From Lunularia cruciata (Eukaryota; Streptophyta; Marchantiopsida; Lunulariales; Lunulariaceae), in contig OX419756.1 of assembly GCA_948567375.1 (NCBI GenBank), positions 7,011,001-7,075,000 on the forward strand: a stretch of DNA of 64,000 bases. The letters are read 5' to 3'. Positions 37,601-49,432 of the stretch are shown here, piece by piece (the stretch's first letter is position 1; each line of letters begins with the position of its first letter). A program made the translations under genes and the position numbers. Below the pieces are notes generated by a model. That model saw nothing but the letters and a program-made list of their open reading frames with translations, was not told the origin of the DNA and did no database searches.

Positions 37601-39641
37601 TTGTCAAAATAGTCTAGAGGTGTTGTTATACATAGTGAAGCGCTTTTATTTTCACATCTGTTAGAAGTATAGAGTGAACGTAGTTGGTTATAAACCTGGT
37701 TTTATTTTCATGTGTCCTTAAAATCTAGATTGAACTAAGTTTTGGAATATTACCGCACGTGTTGTTACTGTCTCTCTCTCGTCCTCGAGACCTGTTCCCA
37801 TAAGTATCCACCATCCTTCTGCATTTCTTGTGTAATTAAGGAGAATTCTCGAGATTGTTTATGAGATTAACTAAAGAGCGGAATTGAAAGCATACTCAAT
37901 CCTTCCCATCTTCTTGTGTTCTATATGGTCGCCTTTTCACTTCGTCCTTCCTAGAAGAAACACAACCTCACATCAGATCAAGCTCCACTAATGACAAGGG
38001 ATTGTCGGGAGGAGGATTCAACCAAAGATCTAAATTCCCAGAGTTTTCTTCGCTGGTTAATTAAATCTCGTAATTTAAGTGGAAAGAAATATGCGTTATA
38101 CAAAAGGAGGAGAATAATATTTTGTTGAGTTGTTTGGCAAAATTGATATCATGTGCTCAACTTTCAAGAAAGTGTTTTTAACATCGCTGGTAACTATATC
38201 AATATAATATTTACCCCATTATGTTTGAGTGTTTTAAATGATGTCTACCTTTCACTCAAATTACTAAACATGATAATTTACATCACCCATAAAATGTACC
38301 TCCTATATTTTACCTCCTCTTTTTGATAAAAAATTACCTTATATCTTTAACCTTACGTGTCGTTGTTTTTTAATTGTTACAGCTCTAATAAAAAGATAAA
38401 ATAATATGGATTAATATCTTTAAATATATCAAATCCTATAAGATCTATGGCATTTGTGGGAAACACCATTACAATACCGTATTTAATTCAAAGTGATATT
38501 TTAGATATTCTAATATTCTGAAATGGAGAATTTAAACCTCAATTTTGATTTATTGAACTTTGTCTATAAAAAATTTAGAAAAATAATAATTTTTTTAATG
38601 TAGCAAAGATATGCAAATCTCTCTTCTTAATATCTATACAGAATTATTGAGATAAATCTAAAAATATATTAGTATCAAGATACAACATTGTAACTAAGAC
38701 ATCTCCATAAAAGAATTTATGGTAAGTGCCAAAAAATCATATTCAAAATAGAATACAAGAAGGCACGTCACATTAATTTCTCAAAACTCATAAAAACATG
38801 CATACCATACGTCAAAAAGAAAACGAGCAAAATTTAGTCAATGAATTAGTCTTATATCCATATCATACCTTACTTAATTCCGTGTAGCCGGCCAACTTTG
38901 TTGAATAGCACCCTGGAGCTTACTCAATATCAAATCCCATGTTCTTATTTTTTGTTAATTTTTGGTAGTTTGAAACAAAAATTTCACGTCTTAATCAATA
39001 GTAGATTATAAACATTTGGTCTGGAAAATTTATAAATCTATAAAATGACATTTTATCTTATTTTATTTTGTGATATTTTAATATATGATAATTCAATTTA
39101 AAATGCTCCTTAAATCTAGATAAGACTTTAGCAAATGTTCTAGGTTAATAATTTATATTTTTAAGATGATAATAAAAAATTAGAAATAATAAATATATTT
39201 CTAAAATACTAAACCTTGATCATTAAGTTAAGATCCTAACCTGGACTTTTAAATCTAAAAACTATTTTTATCATCAAATAGTGTAAAACAAAAAGGTTTA
39301 AGTTTGTCATAATTTTAAGCATATTGAATGATTCAGATCTGATATATAAAAAGAAATTTGATATTGTTATAACATGCTATGAGATATTTGGTAGATGTCT
39401 TGTAGTCCCAACTTCTAATTAAAAGAACCTTTTAAATTTTTAGAATTTTATAAATGCTCTAATTCATAAGTGTTCTAAGAAAATAGAGAGTTGTTTTCTA
39501 TTTAATAACAACAAGAGCAAAAATTACCAAATGGACCATTTAGAAAATGAAAAGGGAAAACTTGGTAGAGTTGATAATTGGAAAAAAGATTGCTTTTGAT
39601 AGTTTATTATAAGGTCTATTATTATATAAACTTACCCTGTA
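37601..39641. other. AT-rich intergenic DNA
   Basis: Contains a short LINE 3' terminus fragment at about 37899-37941 (atccttcccatcttcttgtgttctatatggtcgccttttc). Otherwise it is AT-rich sequence with stops in all frames and no feature I recognise. Confidence 0.5.
37899..37941 (+). mobile_element. very short LINE 3' terminus
   Basis: Only the last roughly 43 bp of the family terminus are present, lacking both upstream hairpin arms except TCCCATC. It lies 300 bp downstream of the end of the long LINE copy, in the same orientation. Confidence 0.6.
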
Positions 39642-40054
39642 TGTAAAAAACAAAGACCGAGGAGAGAAATAGGAGATTGGAAGATCACATTGGGACACTT
39701 GAATATGAGTAATCTTTGAATGCCTAGCATGAGCTTTGGTCTTGGTATTTATAGGGAACGTACAAAGCTCTTGAAAAACCTCTCAAAAAATTTCCTTGAG
39801 CAACTTTCTTGGAATGCAAGCCAAGTTAATAGAGAAGCTTCTCAAGAAGCTTCCTCCTAGAAGATGTGTACTTGGCCTGCAAGCTAAGCTAGTTGGAAGC
39901 TTCTAGAAGTTATTTATTTGGAATGCAAGCTAAGCTAGCCGGAAAACTTCCCAAGAAGCTTTTTAGATACTTTTGGAATATTTTAGGTTAATTTGGCTTA
40001 TTTGCTACTTTGTTAGCACTAATTAACTTTGTTGCTAAACTCCATATTATTACA
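39642..40054 (-). mobile_element. second copy of the TGTAA...TTACA LTR, more diverged
   Basis: Aligns end to end with the solo LTR at 35854-36276 and shares accgaggagagaaatagg, gcctagcatgagctttgg, the ggtatttatag TATA segment, the gaagcttctcaagaagcttcc block and ctaaactccatatt.ttaca. The TATA box is preserved on the minus strand, and a perfect GAA-gc-TTC-ta-GAA element lies at 39896-39908. Flanking bases (ctgta and ttgaa) do not form a target duplication, so it is older or rearranged. Confidence 0.8.
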
Positions 40055-40459
40055 TTGAAGGTTTTATAAACAAATAAATCTAACTTTGGAACAAGTTGGT
40101 TATAGAAAAAAGTATTCCATATTGTTTTATTATTCCATGTTGTTTTATTATTTATACCAATACTTTATTTATTGTATTCAACACTTTAAACTTTAAAATG
40201 AATTTTTAATCTACAATTAATATTATTATTTCAAATCAACAATTTAATGTAATATGTGAGTTATCTCTTGTTTAGGTGATTGTTCAAATATACTATATCA
40301 TCATCTTTTAGCCCATATTTGATGTTTGCTCAAACCTTATTATTACATTCCAATTCAAGTCATTCTAACCATATTATTCATGTTTTACTAAGTTTTCCTT
40401 TGATTGTTTTACTTTTATTGGATAATGTTAATTGACTTTATGAATCATTCCTTGCAAAT

Positions 40460-41010
40460 AACATGGATGATTGTAACAGCACAAAGATAAAAGCGTTACA
40501 AGATTAGGAATCAAATAGTACATGAGATTGGAATTCTCAAAAAAACTCCAATGCTCCAAAGGAGCACTTTGTATTTATTGTATAGCAAAGAGTATCCACT
40601 CAAAAGGAGCTACACCTTTAGATTAGCTATATAGGTTTGTAATATGTTAGTGAATTACACGTTTAGATTAGATGCATGGATTGGTGACATGTCAATCCTT
40701 GTCCAATTTAGCTGGTCAAACAAGTTTGACCAAATGGAATATTTGGGAAATCTTTTTGTATGAAGCTCAAAATAGCATGGAAGAAGGATCTTTGGAAAAA
40801 TCTTGATGGAGTTTATAGTGGCAATGTCTTTTTCTTTGAAATCATGCTACAATTCCATTTTATGAGGTCTAATTAATTTTTTAGGTCTTCAAAATTAGCT
40901 TTGAAGTTTTCAATATGTTTTCAACTTCTACTATTAATTGAAGTCCTCTTTTGATGACTCTACTATTTGATCTACTTAGACAATCATGTGTAATATCTGT
41001 AAAGATATTA
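40460..41010 (-). mobile_element. LTR-like repeat element, copy 2 (inverted relative to 20.3-21.1 kb)
   Basis: Aligns with the reverse complement of 20470-21080. Matching blocks are ctccaaaggagcactttgtatttattgtatag (the TATA segment), the ggagct...ccacc-like phrase, ggtgacatgtcaatcc, ctggtcaaac.agtttgacca, gaatcttttt.gta.gaa, and the gacttcaattaatag...ttacacatgattg region. The copy lacks the 156-bp internal duplication. Boundaries are approximate. Confidence 0.55.
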
Positions 41011-42577
41011 AGAAGAATTTGATAAAAGTTTTATGGGAGTTATAGTATATTTTTTAGTATGGAGTTATAGTATATTTTTTATGTGAAAATATAGTTTTGT
41101 GTTAGCTATAGTTGAATTATTTTAAATATGATAAATTTATTATTATAAAAATAATTTTTAGAATATAATTAAATAGATAATGTGTGATCAAATGTTGTTA
41201 TTACATTTAGTAAAGGTAAAGTAGCATTAGTAGAGCAAAGTAAATTCTTATTAGAATTTGCATCTAAGACATTGCAAAAATTTGCGATGTCTTATTAAGC
41301 CAAAGATATAAGAGCTCTAATGTGATTGTAAAAGCTATGGTGTAGAAAGATAAATTCAAAATCAAAAGAGGTCAAACAACCGCACTTCAAATTTGGTTGG
41401 AAGAAATCCGTTTAAACCAAAGGAAGATTAATATGACTTGAAAATGGGCCCGTAAAAGCTTGGGATGATAATATTGATATATTCGTACGAGGAAATATCT
41501 CAGATCAAACATTAATTTGTAATCTGATGATCTTCAAAACATATATCATACTTTTTTGTTGAAATTCAGAAGGAGTTTAGAGGTGTCCGAAGCCCATAAT
41601 TGATCGTGAGTTTCTTCAGAGACGCTTAAAAGATTATTGTCTTTGGTTATAATCTTACCTGAATTGTTATACCGATAAACCACATGCATAAGCTAGCCTA
41701 GAAACCAAAGGACGACATCTCATAGAAATTCAAACACTATAGATGTAGAATGAGTATCCATGATAAAATACAACGCATACGCATACGCATAAACTAACAG
41801 CACTACATGTGTTCAAGGAAGTTCGAGAGACACAATTTCAAGCTATAAAACTATTAAAATATCTATCACTAAGGGGAGGGTTGAAGGATCTGTTTATACA
41901 AATCAAGAACTATTATATTTGTTTATAAGATAACGAAACCAAAGATTGTGACCATATTTTACATTCATATTTTTGTCCACTTACTTTTTATAATAGTATA
42001 CCAATGTAATTCTTTTCTGACATGCAGAGTTGTAATAACTCTTACGTCTTTTCTTTTATAACAGTGTCACTAAAATGTCATATCAGAAAATCAATTAAGA
42101 TGTGATATACATTACACTTTAACATAGATATTATTATTATCTTTATAAGATTCCAAACGTATATAAAAATGGTGTGAGAGAAAACGATAAGGGAGGACCA
42201 CTTTTTATGTTATAGAGAATGCTGTATATATATTGAATAACATGAATAAATGACTTTGTCGAATATCAAATCTAAACCATACTCAAAAAAATCCAATTAT
42301 TTTGTATAGTATAAGGTTATAATCCCCGAGTAATAAAGTGCAGTTAAAATAAAAAAGGATTTCAATGGTGATATTTGGGTTTGATTCTACACCAAAGAAG
42401 TACTAAAATAAAATTACACTCCTTTATGCAAAAAGTAGATAATGATGGTCAAACAAAGTTTGCAAGTTACTGCTTTTACCAATCTTCTATCTAGGCCTGC
42501 GGCAGAGCTTGGTTCAAAAGATAAGTTCAAGACAAAAACTGAGATAACTAGGGGATCCGACCGTCCTTTTAAAATAG
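41011..42577. other. AT-rich intergenic DNA, no gene
   Basis: Stops in all frames. A short cgcata microsatellite (three units) lies at about 41769-41788. No recognised element. Confidence 0.45.
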
Positions 42578-42630
42578 AGGAAAATGGGCGACCACGTAGA
42601 ACACATGAAGGATGGGAAGACCCCCTCCTT
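42578..42630 (-). mobile_element. short LINE 3' terminus
   Basis: On the plus strand gaaaatgggcgaccacgtagaacacatgaaggatgggaagaccccctcc is the reverse complement of the LINE terminus. The GGGGCTTAGCCCC hairpin is absent. Confidence 0.65.
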
Positions 42631-43019
42631 ATAATAAGCCTTCCTATATTTCTGCTTACTTTTATCCAAGCACCTGGTAAAAAATTCAGTGCGTCCACGT
42701 GGTAGTGTTTCGCACCAAGAAAAGCGACTACTGTAGTTACTTTTTCGTGAGTCTCTTAACCAAGCGGACTCCAAAGCAAAGAGAAGTGTTGAGAATCACA
42801 GTAGCGAAGTGATCCTGCACTGTGCACATATTCAAATTCCAGCCGTGCGATCCAGACTTGAACATCCAAGATCGACGAAGCTTGGCAGGACTCCGGTGGA
42901 CAGTCGCATTTCCACCAGGCACTTATCTCCGTAGGGAGCGAATACCGGACGGAGTTTGTGTCGATGCGCCTCGATCGGCGGAGGTCGTGAGGATGGCACA
43001 ACTTCTGTCGGGATGACTG

Positions 43020-43110
43020 TGCTAGAGACAGGGGAGATCGAGGTTCAGTATGCGGAGGAGAGAGAGAGAGTTGGAGAAGCTATGGTTCCCTGTAAATTTA
43101 AACCACAAAC
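43020..43110 (+). promoter_or_regulatory. conserved upstream block of MRL1-like copy 1
   Basis: gtatgcggaggagagagagagagttggagaagctatggtt resembles gtatgcggaggagaaagcactgaagaagctatggtt upstream of MRL1 copy 2 (about 52069-52104), and both precede a ccaca.ac phrase. Conservation upstream of two tandem copies suggests a duplicated promoter or leader. Confidence 0.45.
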
Positions 43111-43566
43111 GGTGTTTCGTCTCATCTCGTCCGGAAAGATGAGGGATGGAGGTGATTGGCACTGAGCGCGATAGTGCCAATTGCACGGGGTTGGGATGGG
43201 GTTTAAGCAATTTGCTGGCTGAACCCTGCAGTGTACAGCTGGAATTTTGCACACGAATGAACAGTTCGCATGTTTGTTGTGTCTCGCGAGATCGTAGAGG
43301 TGGAGAGGGATTATCCTGTTACAGAATCAGATGAGAACTTTCGCTGGCTGGGTCTCAATTGTACAGGTGAAATTCATCCTAATCGGAGGGACTCCAGTTT
43401 TTGAAAATGTGCTGATTTGTCTTGCGATCGGTTTAGCGAGGATACTCGGAGTAACACCAGTCAATGAGAGGTTGCTGAATTCCACTGCTCGCTCTGACCA
43501 CAAAGGAGGAACAGAGGAACAGAAACAACTACAAGGAAAGTGAGAAACAGGAAACTAGGTGCATCA

Positions 43567-46500
43567 ATGGAAGTCACACTAGTACGCGGACTGTGTGCCT
43601 GTCCTGTATCTAAATTGATTAGAGTTCCAGATCCCGGAAAGGCGCAGCTGAATTCAATTGGAATTCACTGTTAGTCTATGGGCATCAATCTTATCATTTA
43701 AAGCAGAAGGGAGGTAGAGGCTGTTCTTCCAGAGAATTAGTTCCTTCTGACGAGGCAATTATCGCAGTGCGGACGCCCACATTACGCTGGTTATGCTCGA
43801 CGCCATCCAAATTTTCGTCAAATACCCCATCTGCTTGTGCTTCTCCCTCAGTTGCGGATAATTCTGCGTCAGGTGGAAGTGAGACCGTTTCTGAAGTTGC
43901 AGACACAGTTTTTGGAGATTCTGTCACCCTTCTGAGTACAAGACGGGAACTGGCTCTGCAGGTGTAGATGGAGAGGCAGGCAGCAGCACATTATTTTCAG
44001 AAAATGGCAAAATCGTTCAAGATCAAGCAATCACTTCCGGAAAAACCATTTCAGAACAAGAGTTCCCTTAATCGCGAGCATGAATTAGAAACAGCATCGG
44101 CTGAAGTTGTCCGTCGAAATGGTGGAACCGCATCAGAAGGACCTTCGAGAAATATAATAAGCTGGCTCAAACAAACTGTTTCCCACACATCTGGGAAATT
44201 GTCTGCAATGCATACTGCTGATTCCATCTACATGGAGGTTATATTGTTCACCAAATTCCCGCATTTTGACATGATTTGTGACAAAATAACACGTAATTCA
44301 GTTGTTCTTCCCACAAGCTTTGACAATTTGGTGTTTCGATTATTAAATAGTACAATCTTGGAAGTATCCTTGTCGATTGCCGCGGTTAGACCTCTTGTTT
44401 CACAGTATATAGGACAGCCTCTGCAGGTTGAATATCCGTCCTTCACCTTCTGCAATTCAAAGTGGTTCACTTCAGGGAATTGATCACATTAATCTTACGA
44501 CATTCACTTTCAGGGGATTGATCACATTATCATTTACAGCAATAAAGGGCTGGCTTGCTCTGTACTCGGACGATGCGGTGTCTTGTCTTGTCGGTCTGAT
44601 ACTGTGCAAAACCTGGCAGGATAGTACAACAGTGGTACTGAAGCTCGATTTGGAGCCTCTCTGATAAATTCTCGAATTCTCTAGGAACTTCTGGGACCAG
44701 TCCATCCCATCATAATGAGTATTCTTGATTTTCAGGAGGTCTGCGAGCAATTTCTGCAAGAGAGGTCCGGGTTCAAACCCGATGCCATCTTGTACACTAC
44801 GATGATTTCAACTTGTGCCAAAGCTGGAAATGTTGAAATGGCATTGAAGGCCTTATTCAAGTCTTGAATCACTTTTTTCAATTTGAATCTATCGGCATGG
44901 TATATCTGTGTACCATGGCCTGCTTTCTTGTCGCGCACCTGCTGAAGGTTTCTTGTGGCAAGTATTATATGAGATGGAAAGGGCTGGAGTTTCGGCGAAT
45001 ATCCAGACTTATGGTTCTATGATTGATGGATGTGCCCGTGGTGGTCAGATCTCCAAAGCTTTTGTGTCTATGTTATCATGTTTTCTAAGGTGACTGCTGG
45101 TCGAATTGGAACGTTTATTGTCCTTGGGCATGAGATTGTTCTGCCTACACAAAACGATAATGGACAGGCGAGAGCTTTGGCAAAAGGGATTTCTGCCTCT
45201 CATAATCTTTTTCTGAAATATCTCGTGTTAAATTTCAGCAAGTGAAGCCTGACCTCACCATTTTCAACACTTTGATAAATGCTTGCGGTCGAGCTGGAGC
45301 GTTAGAACGGACTTTCGATGTCTTCGCGGACATGACATCTGAACCTTGTTAACTGAAGCCTGACCATGTCACTTATGGTGCCTTGATATCTGCTTGCGGC
45401 CGGGCTGGGCAGGTATATCTAGAGAGAAATATTCTCGAAGTTTGTTTCGGTTCAGAGACTAGCTTTTGCATATGTCCTTCGTTGTTTGTAGGAGAATCTA
45501 ATTAGAAATCAATCTGAATTCTGGACGTACCACTTGTAGGTGGAACGCGCTTTCGAAGTGTACCGGAGTATGCGACAAGGTGGAAGAGTAGGAACACCAG
45601 AGTGTTACACCGCTGCAGTCCACGCATGCAGTCAAACTGGAGACTTGGCTCTGGCTCGAACTGTCCTACAGAACATGAAGACGGACAAAGTGCAACCTGA
45701 TGAGGTAAACGCTGGAAAGTGTTTCCAGGTTCCTGGGAAATCGATAGTAGGCTACAATTAAATCGCTAGCTTAATGTGAACATGTTGCAACGTTTTGTGA
45801 GCTTCATAGTTCTGAGTGACCAGTTTAATAATTCCTTGCCTTCCAGGTCAGAGTACTGTACTAGCTCGCTTCTCGCACGACATTGATATATTGCTCAGAA
45901 GTCTTCGAACCGTTTTATTAGTATTCAGGTGTACTGAGATGGAGAAGGAATAATCCGTTTGGCTTTACAAAGCAAACTGGTTGGTTATATGCAGATCTTC
46001 TTCAGCGCGCTGATCGATGTGGCAGCACATGCGAATGATATCAATGAGGCCTTCAATATCGTTTACGAAATGAAAGAATTTGGTTTGGTGCCTAAGGCTA
46101 TTACGTACAGCGCAGTGTTGGGAATGTGCAGCAATGTAAGTATCGTCATACATTACTGAAGCTAGAAGAGAGGGGGGAGAAGAGAATATGCTCAAGAAAT
46201 TGGACTCTGGTATTCTTTTCGTCACTGCCAAGAATACGAGATTAAGACTTATCGAAGTCTTTGTTTTGGGCATATCCCAGAAGTTCTACGCATATCTAGT
46301 ACGAATAGTGTTATATTCAGTCTGTTTTAACGAAGGCCAACATATGAATTCTTCATGTGAATGACGAGCAATTCCTCAGACTATGATAAGGTTGATCATG
46401 CAGACAGGGAACTGGGAGCAGGCTTTGGAAGTCTACCAGGAAATACGAAAATCTGGCTTGGTGCTCACTGTGTCGACTTTCAACGCGCTTATCACAGCAC

Positions 46501-49432
46501 TCCGTAAGGCACCTCTACCTCCAGTCCTCCTCGTTGTGATTTGCGGAAATTTCCCTAAACGTTTCCCCACGGAGTGAAACTTCTTCATGCTAGTTATCTA
46601 TCAGTAGGGTGAATCCCCGGTTGAGTGATTAGCCACATGTATTCATTCCAGACAAAGGCAGTTCAAAGATAACACACGGTATTTCATTTTCTTGGAGTGA
46701 TAAATATCCGGTAATAAATATCAACGTTGAGCTACTTCAGACTGGAAAGAAAAAGGACTATATTTCTCGATCACTAGTGGGTGTGGATCCCCCGTTTTAC
46801 GAACGACTTCTGCTCTCATTGCTCATATTTCTTCATCATATCTCCTTTGTGCCTCGGTGCCCCCCGTTGAATTTTGGCGATGTCCAAGAACTTGCTGCTA
46901 ATGTTCGAATCTGTTTGTCATCGTGAAGGCGATGCTAAGCAAACACACCAAGCATTCAATGTGTTGCAAGAAATGAAAGGGGCAGTAGTCATCCTGATCA
47001 GATAACCTACAGCATTCTCCTGGAATCTTGTGCAAAGTAAATGACTTCACCTCCAGAAGTGCAGCAGACAAGGCATAACGTTCAATGATAAATGACAGAT
47101 ATTGTTAGATGTTTGCACGACAGACATGGGCGCTGAACTTGTTCATCTTTGCGGGGTTACTCTCGAGGTTGTAACGCTTGATTCATTTTTTAGGTTGGAT
47201 GAAGCAGACAAGGCTTTTGACCTATACACGAGCGCAAGGGCGGAGGGTTTGGCTCCGAACGAGGCAATGTGTGACAGAGTTGTCGGTTCGTAACTTAAGT
47301 TGACACTTGAGCTTCTAGTCATTTGAGTAAAATGACTTTCTTGGTGAGTTCCTTTGGCAGAAAATAGATGGTGTTAGCCCCTTAACGATCCTCCTCCTTC
47401 ACTGTACAGATATTTGTTACGTAAGACTAAGGAAAGAACTTTCTGCACACAAGTACTCTGTTCCGATGGGCTTGTGTCTGGCCTAGAGTTGGTCGCACCT
47501 TATGAACAGTGGTGTGAACTTCCTATAACCTGGGCTATGTGGATCACACTTAAATGATCCCTCAGTTTTTGGTCCCCATGGACACCGATGTTGTGCACGC
47601 TCGCGCTTTTCTTTCATATCGAGGGAGTAATTATGAAGGGCCAGGCCATGCCTTTCTCAATAGCATGTTCTCTTGTTGGACATCTATGTTTGTAGAGCTG
47701 TTTCCTCTTTTGCGCAGGTCATCTTGGGCCCTAACTGTTTACAGGTGGATGCGGGTGTGAGCCCTAATATCAAGTCCCTTTCTCTGCTTTTGGGTTGCCT
47801 CCGTACAAAGGCAGGACAACAGCAGAAGTACTTATGTGACGACACGATCTTTTTTGATTTTCATACCTCAAATGATCTACCCGCATCCATATTGGATGGG
47901 CCGGGTTTGTACGATGATCGTGCCCTGGCACTTTATGAAGTATTTCCTTCTTTCAAATCCTCCAGCAATTAGGTCTCATATCAATTATAAGCCATTGAAT
48001 CCTGTCATTTTATCGTTAGTTCAAATCTCGGGGTTATGATAAACGATGATATGAACTGAAAGCCAATATGTGAACATTCTTGTTAGTACAAGGTGGTTCT
48101 CCTTGTGAGACGTCTGTTACCTCAATTTTTGCACGCGTTATTACTTTGTGTATAACACAATCTAATTGCATGAGTGTTTTGCAGGAGGCTGTAACCAAGG
48201 GTATTGTCCAATGCGTAAATTATACATCCGGACCAATAACGTTGAACGCAGAAACCTTGCCAAGTTACGTCGCCGAGGTATTTTTTCAGCTGCACTTAGT
48301 TTAATTCTCGCTCAACCTCAAGCACCAAGTCACGTACCTCATGGATTGGACGTCTGATCTTGCCCGTTGGTAGCCTCTGCACGTAAGTAGTTGTCAACGA
48401 TGTTGATGTTGCTTGTCGTGTGTTCAGATTTGTCTCCTCACTTTGCTGAGAGGACTGAAGAAAAGGCATGCCACCGGTAAGCGAACTCTAGCAGTGAACT
48501 GGACACTTGAAAGTCCGCATCTGTTAAGTACAAGCTCGTTGCTGTGGTCTTTGTTCCTCCTGTATCACCTCAAAATACTTCAATGTAAATGAGAGCCACC
48601 GACCCCCGATTTCTGAAGGCGCTGCAAATCGGTCTGCTTGTTTCAGGAGCTCAACTATATCCAGTGACAATCATTCAGTTTGGTGAGAGAAAACAAACTC
48701 GAACTACGGGAAGGGAGGTCTAAGAAATCTCACTGAGCGGGAAGTATGTTTTTTCGTCTTTACCAGTTCGTTTGTGGAAAGCTTTTTCTTCGAGTGGTAT
48801 CTGACAACTTATGCAAACGTGCGTTTTGAAATTTAACTTTGGTAGTCTGGAACACCAGAGAAACACACTGACATGCACAAGCTGAGCTCCAGGTACCAAA
48901 CGGTGCCTGTTGTCCCATGAAAGCTTTGAAACATAAATCTGGTGCAGAATTGTTTATAAGTTCTGTTTTAACCCAAAAGAAAGTATAGGTCATCTGACAA
49001 CAAACTTGATGTCGAACAGGAGTGGTCAAGTAATGGCAGCGCTAATGAGACGACTGAAGTTGCAGTAACAAGGTCAAGAGAGCTCGGGTAAATTACGAAT
49101 TGCAGTAGCATCAATCAGAAAGTGGTTGGAGTCGACACGGCAGCCTCAGTTCCTACCTGGTACTCAGAAATCTCAAGGCTTGATTTCCACAGGTCCTCGT
49201 AACGCTTTTGTCGCGAAGGGCATTGCCGAGCAACAACGTACTACCCAGGGATGGAAATCCAACTGTGAATAAAACAGAAGGCGCGAATCCCGCATTTGAG
49301 ATATACAGGAGACAAATATCACAGCTAGGAGGATCGGAATCGGGTGAAGATAGCATTGATTTCGTGGAGGACAACATCGTATCGGATACGGGCAGGTCGA
49401 CCCCGAGCTTTAGGAGGTTGAATAGACCATGA
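43567..49432 (+). pseudogene. MRL1-like PPR pseudogene (tandem copy 1)
   Basis: This is a decayed relative of the intact gene at 52.5-60 kb. The putative ATG (43567) opens a short frame resembling exon 1 of copy 2 (MEVTLVRGL against MEASRLQGL). The 5' half is poorly preserved, and exons equivalent to copy 2 exons 3 and 4 are missing. PPR and C-terminal exons are recognisable: about 44737-44859, 44960-45090, 45239-45412, 45540-45704, 45995-46135, 46404-46503, 46929-47036, 47194-47285, 47411-47512, 47720-47940, 48185-48277, 48428-48476, 48647-48743, 49020-49432. Lesions are frameshifts near 44765, 45066, 46991, 47458 and 47753, a GT-to-GC donor after 44859, and in-frame stops TAA at 45350, 48721 and 49066. 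Several exons (45540, 45995, 46404, 47194, 48185, 48428) remain open with good splice sites. Transcription is possible, but a full-length protein is not. Confidence 0.85.

Noticed and set aside
35854-40054. The two TGTAA...TTACA LTRs as a pair bounding one retrotransposon
   Set aside because: The first has its own target duplication and sits within the LINE, whose sequence resumes directly after it. The DNA between the LTRs is LINE and AT-rich sequence, not an LTR-element interior.
299-42630. The recurrent GGGGCTTAGCCCC block as a SINE or MITE
   Set aside because: Copies share only the 3' end, start at variable 5' points, and the longer ones extend into endonuclease and RT coding sequence, so they are 5'-truncated LINEs.
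44760-44785. tRNA T-arm-like string ggttcaaaccc
   Set aside because: Lies inside a recognisable MRL1 pseudogene exon. No matching acceptor, D or anticodon stems nearby.
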